A stretch of DNA of 64,000 nt. Source: Candidatus Dadabacteria bacterium. Its GTDB lineage: Bacteria; Desulfobacterota_D; UBA1144; Nemesobacterales; Nemesobacteraceae. Under the pieces are notes generated by a model. It made no database searches and was not told where the DNA came from. It worked only from the letters and a program-made list of their open reading frames with translations. The translations under genes and the position numbers were made by a program. Location: the NCBI GenBank assembly GCA_022822065.1, contig JAJECI010000011.1, positions 62,001-126,000 of the forward strand. Reading direction: 5' to 3'. Below, piece after piece: positions 52,654 through 61,686 of the stretch (its first letter is position 1; each line of letters begins with the position of its first letter).

Positions 52654-54372
52654 GTGGAAAAATACGAAACACACACTCATGACGTTATAGTTATCGGCGC
52701 CGGCGGGGCAGGCCTCAGGGCCGCCATCGAATCTTCAGCCCAGGGCGCCTCGACAGCACTCATATGCAAATCCCTGCTCGGAAAGGCCCACACCGTGATG
52801 GCCGAGGGCGGAGTGGCGGCCGCCCTGGCGAACGTCGACACAAAGGACAACTGGGAAACCCACTTCAAGGACACCATGAAGGGCGGGAAGATGCTTAACA
52901 ACTGGCAGATGGCCCTTTACCACGCGAAAGAAGCCCCGGAGAGGGTGCGGGAGCTTGAATACTGGGGAGCGCTTTTTGACAGAACTAAAGAGGGAAGGAT
53001 AAACCAGAGGGCTTTCGGCGGGCACACCTGGAAGAGGCTTGCCCACGTGGGCGACAGAACCGGCCTTGAGATGATAAGGACCCTCCAGGAAAAGGGGATA
53101 CACTCAGGCATAGACGTCTACATGGAGTGCACCATAACCCATCTCATAAAAGACGGAGACAGGGTAGTGGGCGCCTTCGGCTACTGGAGAGAGAGCGGGA
53201 AGTTCGTACTTTTCCGCGCGAACGCCATAGTTTTGGCGACGGGCGGAGTGGGTAAGGCCTACAAGTACACTTCCAATTCCTGGGAGTACACGGGCGACGG
53301 TCACGCGATGGCGTATGAAGCCGGAGCCGAGCTTATAGACATGGAATTCATACAGTTCCATCCCACGGGGATGGTCTGGCCTCCGAGCGTCCGGGGAATC
53401 CTTGTCACGGAAGCTGTGCGGGGAGAGGGGGGCATACTCACAAACAGCGAGGGCGAGCGGTTCATGGAGAGATACGATCCCGAGAGAATGGAGCTTTCAA
53501 CCCGAGACGTGGTCGCGAGGTCCATATACACAGAGGTTGAGCAGGGCCGCGGCTCTCCCCACGGCGGAGCGTTCCTCGACGTCTCCCACAGGGGAGCCGA
53601 TTACGTGAGGCGGAAGCTTCCAAGCATGTACCACCAGTTCATGGAATTTGCCGACATAGACATAACGAAAGGACCGATGGAAGTGTTCCCGACCACCCAT
53701 TACGTTATGGGCGGAGTCAAGGTTGAAGGAGACACCTGCTCAAGCACCGTTCCGGGGCTTTTCGCCGCGGGCGAAGTAGCCGGAGGAATGCACGGCGCTA
53801 ACCGGCTCGGCGGAAATTCCCTTTCTGATCTTCTCGTTTTCGGGAAGAGGGCGGGGGAGGGCGCGGCGGCTTACGCGAGCGGGAAATCGCACGCGTCGGT
53901 ATCCGCGGAGCTTATAGAAGGATACGCGAACGAGCTTCGCGAGCCTTTTAACAACACCCAGGGGGAGAATCCCTACACGATCCACCAGGATCTCCAGGAC
54001 GTGATGCAGCTCTACATAGGGGTGTTCCGCACCGAGGAGAACATACAGAAGGGGATAGACGAGATAGAGAAGTTAAAGGAGAGGGCTAGGACGCTGAAGA
54101 TAGAAGGCTCGGTGATGTTTAACCCCGGATGGCATCTCTGCAGGGACCTCAAGTCGATGCTGATCGTCTCTGAGGCGCTCGCGCGGTGCGCGCTCGCGAG
54201 AAAGGAGAGCAGGGGGGCCCACAGCAGGGTCGATTTCCCAGAGAGCGACGACGGGACATGGGGCAAGCTCAATTCCATCGTGGCCATAAAGGACGGGGCG
54301 ATGGATTTCGCGACGCGGCCGATCATGGAGATGCCCGAGGAGTTTTCGAGAATGTTTACGGAGGATAAGTGA
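52654..54372 (+). CDS. sdhA: Succinate dehydrogenase flavoprotein subunit
   Basis: 572 aa from a GTG start. FAD-binding VIGAGGAGLRAAIES, the flavinylation-type His region (KAHTVMAEGGVAAAL), substrate site GGHTWKRLAHVGDRTG and HYVMGGVKVE, C-terminal helical domain. Oxidises succinate to fumarate. Stop overlaps the sdhB start. Confidence 0.93.
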   Translation: MEKYETHTHDVIVIGAGGAGLRAAIESSAQGASTALICKSLLGKAHTVMAEGGVAAALANVDTKDNWETHFKDTMKGGKMLNNWQMALYHAKEAPERVRELEYWGALFDRTKEGRINQRAFGGHTWKRLAHVGDRTGLEMIRTLQEKGIHSGIDVYMECTITHLIKDGDRVVGAFGYWRESGKFVLFRANAIVLATGGVGKAYKYTSNSWEYTGDGHAMAYEAGAELIDMEFIQFHPTGMVWPPSVRGILVTEAVRGEGGILTNSEGERFMERYDPERMELSTRDVVARSIYTEVEQGRGSPHGGAFLDVSHRGADYVRRKLPSMYHQFMEFADIDITKGPMEVFPTTHYVMGGVKVEGDTCSSTVPGLFAAGEVAGGMHGANRLGGNSLSDLLVFGKRAGEGAAAYASGKSHASVSAELIEGYANELREPFNNTQGENPYTIHQDLQDVMQLYIGVFRTEENIQKGIDEIEKLKERARTLKIEGSVMFNPGWHLCRDLKSMLIVSEALARCALARKESRGAHSRVDFPESDDGTWGKLNSIVAIKDGAMDFATRPIMEMPEEFSRMFTEDK

Positions 54373-55103
54373 TGTCGGTAGCCAAGCTAAGAGTTTTTCG
54401 CGGTGATTCCCAGGGTGGAGAGGAAAAGGAGTACGAGGTTCCGGTAGACGAGGGAATGGTGGTCCTCGACGCGCTTTTCTACATACAGGCTAACTACGAC
54501 GGCGACCTAGCTATAAGATGGAACTGCAAGGCCGCAAAGTGCGGTTCCTGCAGCACCGAGATAAACGGAAAACCGAGGCTTGCCTGCAAGACCCGCATGG
54601 ACAGTTTCGAAGAAGGTGAAACGGTTACCGTTTACCCGATCAAGGCTTTTCCCGTGATAAAGGACCTCGTTACCGACGTATCGTGGAACTACGAAGTAAG
54701 CAAGAAGATTCCTCCGTTTACCCCCGCGGAAGACACCGAGTGGATCATGTACCAGGAGGATGTCGAGAGGGGGCAGGAGTTTAGAAAGTGCATAGAGTGC
54801 TTTATGTGTCAGAACGTGTGCCACATACTCCGCGACCACAACCGAAAGGACGCGTTCGCGGGTCCCAGGTTCATGATAAAGATCGCCGAGCGGGAAATGC
54901 ATCCCCTGGACGTCCTTGACAGAAGGGAGTTCGCGCGCGAGGAGGCGGGAGTCGGTTTCTGCAACATCACCAAGTGCTGCACCGAAGTATGCCCCGAGGA
55001 CATACACATAACCGATAACGGAATCATTCCGCTTAAAGAGAGGGTGGTTGACAAGTACTATGATCCGCTTTCCTGGCTTTTACGGAAGATCAAGGGGAAA
55101 TAG
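54372..55103 (+). CDS. sdhB: Succinate dehydrogenase iron-sulfur subunit
   Basis: About 243 aa from the ATG at 54372 (a GTG at 54369 is also possible). A 2Fe-2S ferredoxin domain (CKAAKCGSCSTEINGKPRLAC) is followed by two further Cys clusters (CIECFMCQNVC and CNITKCCTEVCPE). Passes electrons from the flavoprotein to quinone through the anchor. Overlaps sdhA by one base. Confidence 0.94.
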   Translation: MSVAKLRVFRGDSQGGEEKEYEVPVDEGMVVLDALFYIQANYDGDLAIRWNCKAAKCGSCSTEINGKPRLACKTRMDSFEEGETVTVYPIKAFPVIKDLVTDVSWNYEVSKKIPPFTPAEDTEWIMYQEDVERGQEFRKCIECFMCQNVCHILRDHNRKDAFAGPRFMIKIAEREMHPLDVLDRREFAREEAGVGFCNITKCCTEVCPEDIHITDNGIIPLKERVVDKYYDPLSWLLRKIKGK

Positions 55104-55112
55104 GAGAGGGCG

Positions 55113-56279
55113 TTGAACGTACACGAATACCAGGCCAAGAAGCTTCTCTCTGATTTCGGAGTCAGGGTTCCCGGGGGACAGGTCGTTTTCAGCGCGGATG
55201 AGGTGTCAGAAGTACTTGATACCCTTAACTCCGCAAAATACGTGGTAAAAGCCCAGATTCACGCTGGCGGCCGGGGCAAGGGCGGCGGAATAAAGGTAGT
55301 TGATAATTCCCACGACGCCACGGCGGCCGCGGAGCAGATAATCGGCATGAACCTGGTTACCCACCAGACGGGCCCCGAGGGCAAAAAAGTCGGAAGCGTA
55401 CTGATCGAGGAAGCCTCCAGCATAGAAAAAGAGTTCTATCTAGGTATGGTGATTGATCGCTCCCAGGAGAAAGTGGTCGTTATGGGAAGCCCCGAAGGCG
55501 GGGTTGAGATCGAGGAAGTGGCGGCCAAGTCTCCTGAGAAGATAATAAAGGAGCATGTCGATATCTCTTTAGGCATTCAGCCTTATCAGTGCCGCAAGAT
55601 CGCTTATTTCATGGGTCTTTCGGGTGGGGCCGTAAGGCAGGCGGTATCGTTCATTTCCTCTCTTTACAGGGTATTTATCGAAAAAGACTGTTCCCTCGCG
55701 GAGATAAACCCGCTTGTTCTTACCTCGGACGGAAACATAGTGGCTCTTGACGCGAAGATTAACTTCGATGATAACGCGCTTTTCCGCCACCGTGACATAG
55801 CGGGGTTAAGGGATAGAGATGAAGAGGACCCGCTTGAGCTTGAAGCAAGCGACGCGGGGATAAGCTTCGTTAAGCTTGACGGAAACATAGGGTGTCTGGT
55901 TAACGGTGCGGGGCTTGCCATGGCCACCATGGACATCATCAAGCACCACGGCGGAGAACCCGCCAACTTCCTTGACGTCGGCGGAGGGGCAACCACGGGG
56001 CAGGTTACAAAGGCGTTTAAGATGATCTTAAGCGACGAGAACGTAAAGGCTATCTTCGTTAATATTTTCGGCGGCATCATGAAGTGTGACACCATCGCCG
56101 ATGGCATCGTGGAAGCCGCAGGCGAGGTCGGAATAAACGTCCCCCTAGTGGTCAGACTTGAAGGAACCAACGTTCAGGCCGGAAGGGAGATTCTTTCTGA
56201 CTCGGGTCTCGATATCCAGGCCGGGGCTGACATGAAAGAAGCCGCGTCCAAGGTGGTTGAGGCTGCTAAAGCTGGCTGA
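55113..56279 (+). CDS. sucC: Succinyl-CoA synthetase beta subunit
   Basis: 388 aa starting at TTG with GGAGAGGG upstream. ATP-grasp domain ([31 protein letters not shown]) and CoA-ligase domain ([19 protein letters not shown]). Full length. The alpha subunit gene sucD, which normally follows immediately, is absent: the next gene is a defence ATPase after a 227-base AT-rich gap. Confidence 0.95.
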   Translation: MNVHEYQAKKLLSDFGVRVPGGQVVFSADEVSEVLDTLNSAKYVVKAQIHAGGRGKGGGIKVVDNSHDATAAAEQIIGMNLVTHQTGPEGKKVGSVLIEEASSIEKEFYLGMVIDRSQEKVVVMGSPEGGVEIEEVAAKSPEKIIKEHVDISLGIQPYQCRKIAYFMGLSGGAVRQAVSFISSLYRVFIEKDCSLAEINPLVLTSDGNIVALDAKINFDDNALFRHRDIAGLRDRDEEDPLELEASDAGISFVKLDGNIGCLVNGAGLAMATMDIIKHHGGEPANFLDVGGGATTGQVTKAFKMILSDENVKAIFVNIFGGIMKCDTIADGIVEAAGEVGINVPLVVRLEGTNVQAGREILSDSGLDIQAGADMKEAASKVVEAAKAG

Positions 56280-56506
56280 TTTCAGTGGGTTGCGATTTTA
56301 GCTTCTAGGTTCTTTTTATTAAATTATAAGCGCGCAATCACCCGTCAGGGCGGCATCTTCTCTGGTTTTTGTGTTAATATATAATTCTGGGTGGGTGTTC
56401 CTTTATATGGCATGGTTTTATTGCCGTTTTTTGACCGAATTTGAAAGGAATACGAGATTTTTTAATTTATGAAAGAATTCCATCGATGTTATCTAGGACC
56501 TGAGAA
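56280..56506. other. AT-rich junction between the TCA cluster and the defence island
   Basis: No gene seen. A TATAAT box occurs at 56380-56385, without a clear -35. The sharp change in composition begins here. The island operon starts at a GTG (56507). Confidence 0.5.
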
Positions 56507-57769
56507 GTGAAGATATCAAAACTAAGACTTAAGAACATTAAATGTTTCAAAGACATCGAGATTTCGTTTGAGAATGAAAAAGGCGATGTTAAAAACTGGT
56601 CTCTTTTCGTGGGGGATAATGGACAGGGGAAAACGACAATTCTTAGAAGTCTGGCTGCGGGGCTATGTGATAAGGAAGGGGCATCGGGTCTTTTGTTGGA
56701 ATTGCATGGAGAATTTCTAAGACGAGGTAAAAGGGAAGGTTCTATCGAGATTTGTTTAAAAGACGATAAAGGTAAGCAATATACTATTAAGACTTCTATA
56801 GAGGGCGATAACGAGTCTGTTTCTCAGGATGTCTTTCGGGGTGACCGTGTAGGCAAAAAAGGTGCTGGTGAGGCTAAAGGTTTTGAAAGAGAAGAAGTTT
56901 TCGCTGTAGCTTACGGTGCGGGTAGGTCCGTTGCAGGCACAGAATCCTATGAAGAATATGCATTGGTCGATTCTGTGTATACGCTCTTTAATTATAAATA
57001 TGCTCTACAGAATGCGGAACTGGGGGCAAGCAGGGTTAAGCTTCATTCTGATGAAGAATGGGGAAAACTTAAAGACATCTTAAAAAGAGTTTTGATGTTT
57101 CAGGAAGACGATGAAATTTCTCTGGAAAAAACAGGATTATATGTTGAAACTAGAAGAGGTAAGGAGTCTTTTAATACTTTAAGTGATGGGTATAAATCAC
57201 TGACTTCTGTTATTTTAGATTTTCTAAGCTGGAATCTGATTTATAGAAAAGACGAAGATTTTGATTTAAGCAATCTTTCAGGAATTTTCATCATTGATGA
57301 GCTTGAACAGCACCTCCACCCAAAATGGCAACGAAGGATAGTAAAAATCCTTTCAGAGCAGTTTCCAAAGGTACAATTCATATGCAGTACGCATACTCCT
57401 ATCTGTGCTTTGGGGCTTAGCGACTTGGAGTGTGAATCTTGGCTTTTCAAAGCTGCTTACGTAAACGGGCATAGTGATATTGAGAAATTTGATCTCCGAG
57501 AGGATTTTAGGGGTTACAGAGCTGATCAGATATTGACCTCGGGCATTTTTGACCTTACGGACACGAGGAGTGTTTCCGTAGAAGACAAACTGGAAACTTA
57601 TAGAAAGATATATCTCAAAGAAGAAAGCGACAGAAGTGAGGAAGAAAAGCTACAGTTTCATGCCATTGAAGACGAGTTGAAAGATTTACCTATGTGGGAT
57701 AATGAAAAAGAGAAGAAACAAAGGGAAAAGCTAATCAAATTACTTAAGAGTCAAGAAAAGAAATCCTAA
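56507..57769 (+). CDS. ptuA: PtuA-like AAA ATPase (Septu defence system)
   Basis: 420 aa starting at GTG. Walker A GDNGQGKTT at 36-44, signature LSDGYKS at 225-231, Walker B GIFIIDE at 259-265 followed by ELEQHLHPKWQR, H-loop STHTP at 294-298: an OLD/Septu-type ABC-like ATPase without long coiled coils. The gene is followed three bases later by a PtuB-like HNH nuclease, the defining pair of the Septu system, also used as effector in retron Ec78-type systems. No reverse transcriptase is next to it. C-terminal tail highly charged. AT-rich composition unlike the TCA genes. Confidence 0.85.
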   Translation: MKISKLRLKNIKCFKDIEISFENEKGDVKNWSLFVGDNGQGKTTILRSLAAGLCDKEGASGLLLELHGEFLRRGKREGSIEICLKDDKGKQYTIKTSIEGDNESVSQDVFRGDRVGKKGAGEAKGFEREEVFAVAYGAGRSVAGTESYEEYALVDSVYTLFNYKYALQNAELGASRVKLHSDEEWGKLKDILKRVLMFQEDDEISLEKTGLYVETRRGKESFNTLSDGYKSLTSVILDFLSWNLIYRKDEDFDLSNLSGIFIIDELEQHLHPKWQRRIVKILSEQFPKVQFICSTHTPICALGLSDLECESWLFKAAYVNGHSDIEKFDLREDFRGYRADQILTSGIFDLTDTRSVSVEDKLETYRKIYLKEESDRSEEEKLQFHAIEDELKDLPMWDNEKEKKQREKLIKLLKSQEKKS

Positions 57770-57772
57770 ATA

Positions 57773-58516
57773 ATGATAAAGATTGAGCGTGGAAGACCCC
57801 CTAAAAACACTGCTATAGACAAGAGAAGAGAAAAAGAGCTTCGGAAAATTAGGAAATTAGCAAAGTCTAGAGAATTAAAATCTGGGGATTTTGAAAATTT
57901 ATGGTCAAACCCAAAAGTTAAAGATTTCCTATACGAGTCTCAACACGGTAAATGCTGTTACTGTGAAAGAAAACGAGACAAAAGAGAATCTGACGTAGAG
58001 CACTTTCGCCCCAAAGCTGAAGTTAAAGAAGCCGGAGAAGATCATCAGGGTTACTGGTGGCTTGCCTATAGCTGGGAGAACTTACTTATAGCTTGCAAAA
58101 CATGTAATCAAGAGTACAAGAAATCAAAATTCCCACTGAAGGACGAGGGGAAAAGAGCCTACACAGAAGATTGTGACCTTGGTGAGGAAGAACCATTTCT
58201 TATCAACCCGCTAGAAGAAAACCCGGAATTACTTATAGATTATGATCTTAGGGAAACTAGGCTTATGGCGAAAGCCATTGGAAGGTGTGAACGAGGTGAG
58301 AAAACAGTCAACGAACTGACAGGAATAAATGATAGAAGAGTGATGGAGGAAAGAGCAGACAAACTCAAGGATTATCGGATCTGTGCATATTTAAAGAACA
58401 ATGGGAGCGACGAATTAAAATTAGAGGCCGATGATCGTCTGCGAGAATACGTTTCTCCTAGCAGTGAATTTTCAGGGTTTGCAAGATTCTATTTTCAGAA
58501 GGAAGGATGTCTTTAA
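57773..58516 (+). CDS. ptuB: PtuB-like HNH endonuclease (Septu defence system)
   Basis: 247 aa. HNH core with zinc Cys C61/C64 (KCCYCERK) and C108/C111 (ACKTCNQ), catalytic His in DVEHFRPKAE (H77) and Asn in SWENLL (N103); GYWWLAYSWENLL is a strong PtuB/TIGR02646-type block. Probably cuts nucleic acid when released by the ATPase upstream. The last bases overlap the start of the next gene, which is a metabolic-type decarboxylase, an unusual partner. Confidence 0.87.
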   Translation: MIKIERGRPPKNTAIDKRREKELRKIRKLAKSRELKSGDFENLWSNPKVKDFLYESQHGKCCYCERKRDKRESDVEHFRPKAEVKEAGEDHQGYWWLAYSWENLLIACKTCNQEYKKSKFPLKDEGKRAYTEDCDLGEEEPFLINPLEENPELLIDYDLRETRLMAKAIGRCERGEKTVNELTGINDRRVMEERADKLKDYRICAYLKNNGSDELKLEADDRLREYVSPSSEFSGFARFYFQKEGCL

Positions 58517-59670
58517 TGGAAGACCCTTTCCATATAGAACAACTAGCTAGAACACCCGCATTTATTTACAATCTAGGAGAAGTAAAAAAAAGAGCAACTT
58601 TTCTTTCCCAGATAAAAAACAAATCAAACTGTAAAATTCTTTATTCGGTAAAACCATTGCCCTTGTACAGGGTCTTAGAGGAAATGGAATCCTTGGATGG
58701 TTTTTCTGTAAGTTCTTTTTTTGAGGCTAGATTAGTACAAAACGCCTGTAAGAACGGAAAAGAAGTTCATTTTATCAGTCCCGGAATCAAAAGCGACCAA
58801 TGGGAAGATATCTCAACTGCTGTCAATTATTTAACGTTTAATTCCTTAGAGCAGTTTTCCTTTTTTGAATCTAGGCTCAGAAAGCAAAGTTATGGGATAA
58901 GAGTGAACCCAGAGTTCTCTTTAATTGAAGACCCCAGATACAATCCCTGCCGTGAGTTTTCAAAGCTCGGTGTTCCCATTGCTCAGATTAAAAGTAAGAT
59001 TTCTGACGACCCGGATTTTTTTAAAAAGATAGAGGGAATCCATTTTCACACGAACTTCGAAAGCAGAGATTTTTCTCATTTAACTGAGACTTTTTCCAAC
59101 CTGAAAACCGAACTTGCGGACGAGCTTAAAAGATTCAAGTGGATTAACTTAGGCGGTGGTTATTTCTTTGATGAATCAGAAAATCTATCTCTTTTTTATG
59201 AACTTGTAGACGAACTTAACGATAATTACGATTTTGATGAAATTATCATTGAGCCCGGTAGTTTCCTAGTTAGGGACAGCGGATATCTGGTCTCTTCTGT
59301 TATTGATCTTTTCCGGAGAGATGGAAAAAATATTGCTGTTTTAGACACCACTGTGAATCACCTTCCGGAAGTCTTTGAATACCAATACGAACCTGATGTT
59401 CTAGGAGATGACTTCTCTAACAAGAATGAGTATATATTAGCCGGGAGCAGTTGTCTGGCGGGGGATGTTTTTGGCGTGTATCGTTTTGAGAACGAATTGG
59501 AACTAGGTTCAAAAGTGATTTTTGAGAAAGTGGGAAGTTACTCTCTAGTTAAGGCGCACACGTTTAACGGGATTAATCTTCCTGATATTTATTGTCTTGA
59601 AGATAATACTGGACTGGAAAGGGTGAAAAGCTTTACACTTGAACAATACGTGCACTATTACGGAGGATGA
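58516..59670 (+). CDS. Carboxynorspermidine/carboxyspermidine decarboxylase-like PLP enzyme
   Basis: About 384 aa from the ATG at 58516, which overlaps the ptuB stop (TAATG); an ATG at 58507 is alternative. Fold-III (alanine-racemase-like) decarboxylase with PLP Lys in ILYSVKPL, GIHFHTNFE, phosphate-binding NLGGGYFF, IIEPGSFLV, and catalytic Cys in GSSCLAGDVFGVY. The last block and AHTFNGINLPDI match NspC-type enzymes, which make norspermidine or spermidine. The carboxyspermidine dehydrogenase that normally accompanies nspC is absent, so the substrate may differ. Confidence 0.8.
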   Translation: MEDPFHIEQLARTPAFIYNLGEVKKRATFLSQIKNKSNCKILYSVKPLPLYRVLEEMESLDGFSVSSFFEARLVQNACKNGKEVHFISPGIKSDQWEDISTAVNYLTFNSLEQFSFFESRLRKQSYGIRVNPEFSLIEDPRYNPCREFSKLGVPIAQIKSKISDDPDFFKKIEGIHFHTNFESRDFSHLTETFSNLKTELADELKRFKWINLGGGYFFDESENLSLFYELVDELNDNYDFDEIIIEPGSFLVRDSGYLVSSVIDLFRRDGKNIAVLDTTVNHLPEVFEYQYEPDVLGDDFSNKNEYILAGSSCLAGDVFGVYRFENELELGSKVIFEKVGSYSLVKAHTFNGINLPDIYCLEDNTGLERVKSFTLEQYVHYYGG

Positions 59671-59673
59671 TTC

Positions 59674-61047
59674 ATGCGGTTTTTAGAGAGAGAAATATCT
59701 TTTCCTAAGATTCAAGACAACAGAGATTTGCTGTCATACATTGAAGAGCAAACATCTTCTTGTTTGAGTGAAGAAGGTCTGCTACCTATAAGGATTGCTG
59801 TTACTGACAGCTCGGGTGCGGATTACAAATGCGAAGTTGGTGCTTTGTGCACGGAAGACACAAGCAGCTTTGAGGAAGCGAAGCTGGTATTTGAATTCAA
59901 AAAACGAAAGTTTGAGAACACGAGAAATTTTAACGTTGTTTTCCTGATCCCTACTGGAATTGGTTGTGAAATCGGGGGCCACGCTGGAGATGCCACCCCG
60001 GTTGCAAGACTTTTATCTTCCAGTTGCGATACCCTCATCACTCATCCGAATGTTTTTAACGCTTCGGACCTCAATGAAATGCCAGACAACAGTCTTTATG
60101 TTGAAGGGAGTACAATTTGTCGTTTGATAATGGGAACCGTAGGTCTGCAACCCGTTAGATCTAACAGAATCCTCGCTGTTATAGATAAAAATGAACATGA
60201 AATTTTTGAAAACGCGGCTGTTAATTCTATCAACGCCGCCAGGGCCGTCTTAGGAATAGAATGTTCCGATATAGTGAAATTGGAACCCTCAATGACTATG
60301 AAATCCGAGTATTCCTCTTCCGAAAGAGCTGTTGGCACCATTGACGGAATTGATAATTTATTCTCCATATTGAAAAAGTACGAAGGAAGTTATGACGCAG
60401 TTGCCATCTCGTCGATAATTAATGTCCCCGAGCATTATCACAAGGAGTATTTTCGTTCCAGGGGAGAGATGGTTAACCCTTGGGGAGGGGTGGAGGCTAT
60501 GCTTACTCATGCTGTTTCTTACAAGCTCAACATTCCTTCGGCCCATTCCCCGATGTTTGAATCTCCTAAAGTTGCTCATCCGGACCCCGGAATTGTTGAA
60601 GCTAGGATGTCGGCAGAAGCCGTCTCCACCACGTTCTTTCATTGCGTTCTAAAAGGACTTCATAAAAGCCCTAAAATCATTACCGATCCGGACGTATTTC
60701 ATTACGATGATATTATTTCGGCAAAAGATATTTCCTGCTTGGTTATTCCTGATGGTTGTTTGGGTCTTCCTACTCTGGCGGCTTTAGAGCAGGGAATAAA
60801 AGTTGTTGCCGTAAAAGAAAATGAAAACCTGATGAAAAATGATCTCAACGAACTTCCTTGGGATACCGGACAATTTATTCAGGTAGAAAACTATTTGGAG
60901 GCTGCCGGAGTTTTAAACTCTATTAAAAATGGAATTGATCCTTCTTCGATAAGGCGGCCTTTTAAAACTTTAGATCCTTTTGGAACTTCAGATGTTTCTC
61001 GTGGTTCTGAGCACCAGAGGCCAGCCTTGAAACAGGTAAAAGTGTAG
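59674..61047 (+). CDS. DUF3326-family protein of unknown function
   Basis: 457 aa. Conserved block IGCEIGGHAGDATPVARLL followed by CDTLITHPNVFNASDLNEMP and a VEGSTICRLIMGTVGLQP segment, which I recognise as DUF3326, best known from cyanobacteria and otherwise uncharacterised. It begins three bases after the decarboxylase, so it is the fourth gene of the ptuA operon. The Gly-rich and His/Asp-rich conserved parts suggest an enzyme with nucleotide or metal binding, but that is inference. Followed by a 115-base gap. Confidence 0.75.
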   Translation: MRFLEREISFPKIQDNRDLLSYIEEQTSSCLSEEGLLPIRIAVTDSSGADYKCEVGALCTEDTSSFEEAKLVFEFKKRKFENTRNFNVVFLIPTGIGCEIGGHAGDATPVARLLSSSCDTLITHPNVFNASDLNEMPDNSLYVEGSTICRLIMGTVGLQPVRSNRILAVIDKNEHEIFENAAVNSINAARAVLGIECSDIVKLEPSMTMKSEYSSSERAVGTIDGIDNLFSILKKYEGSYDAVAISSIINVPEHYHKEYFRSRGEMVNPWGGVEAMLTHAVSYKLNIPSAHSPMFESPKVAHPDPGIVEARMSAEAVSTTFFHCVLKGLHKSPKIITDPDVFHYDDIISAKDISCLVIPDGCLGLPTLAALEQGIKVVAVKENENLMKNDLNELPWDTGQFIQVENYLEAAGVLNSIKNGIDPSSIRRPFKTLDPFGTSDVSRGSEHQRPALKQVKV

Positions 61048-61162
61048 GTTTCAGAAGAATTCCAAATTCTCTCTTCCTGATTCCCGTTTAACAAACCACT
61101 GGCTCCGTGGGGATAGATCATATTTGGAAGGAGAAACAGGTTTCCGCTAGATTGGGGGTGTC

Positions 61163-61684
61163 ATGCTAAGCAGAATTGCGAAATTTGCGTTAACTATCAC
61201 TGCTATTGCGCCAGTGTTGTTTACGTATTTTGGTGTTGCTCTTCTGAAAGGCGATAGAGTCACTGCAATGTTGCTGCTTGGTGGGTTTTTGATTCTTTCT
61301 TTTATCTGTTTGTGGTTGTTGCACTACGTAAAAAATAACGTGGAGAGTTTTAGTTTCCAAGCAGTTTCTGTTGAAATTGCTGACGGGGAAAATGTTGCTT
61401 TTTTGATGCTTTACTTGTTTCCTCTTCTCACTGGTCGGACCGTGACACTTGATTGGCAAATCTGGTTACCGACCATCTTTGTTTTTGGTACAGCCGTCGC
61501 AGTGAGCTACAGTTATCACTTTAATCCGCTTCTCGGTCTCCTCGGCTGGCACTTCTACAAGGCAAGTACCGAAGAGGGTGTAACTTACGTTATTATCAGC
61601 AAGAAGCAGTTTTGTAACATTAACCAGACGATTGAAGTCGCACAGTTAACCGAATATATAGTAGTTGACTTGGGGGGTAAATAA
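61163..61684 (+). CDS. KwaA-like membrane protein (Kiwa defence system)
   Basis: 173 aa with about four hydrophobic segments (near 7-29, 33-56, 78-92, 101-125) and a C-terminal cytoplasmic tail of about 40 residues. Size and topology fit KwaA, the membrane sensor of Kiwa, and the gene after it belongs to the KwaB/DUF4868 group. Membrane proteins of this kind share little sequence, so the name depends on the neighbour. GGGGGTG precedes the ATG. Confidence 0.65.
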   Translation: MLSRIAKFALTITAIAPVLFTYFGVALLKGDRVTAMLLLGGFLILSFICLWLLHYVKNNVESFSFQAVSVEIADGENVAFLMLYLFPLLTGRTVTLDWQIWLPTIFVFGTAVAVSYSYHFNPLLGLLGWHFYKASTEEGVTYVIISKKQFCNINQTIEVAQLTEYIVVDLGGK

Positions 61685-61686
61685 AC

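Noticed and set aside
56380-56385. TATAAT box as the promoter of the second island
   Set aside because: No acceptable -35 at 16-18 bases upstream and the start codon is 121 bases away; too weak to annotate as a promoter.
56507-58516. Retron with PtuAB effectors
   Set aside because: No reverse transcriptase gene or msr/msd-like RNA region is visible upstream; the 227-base gap is too short and lacks such structure as far as I can see.
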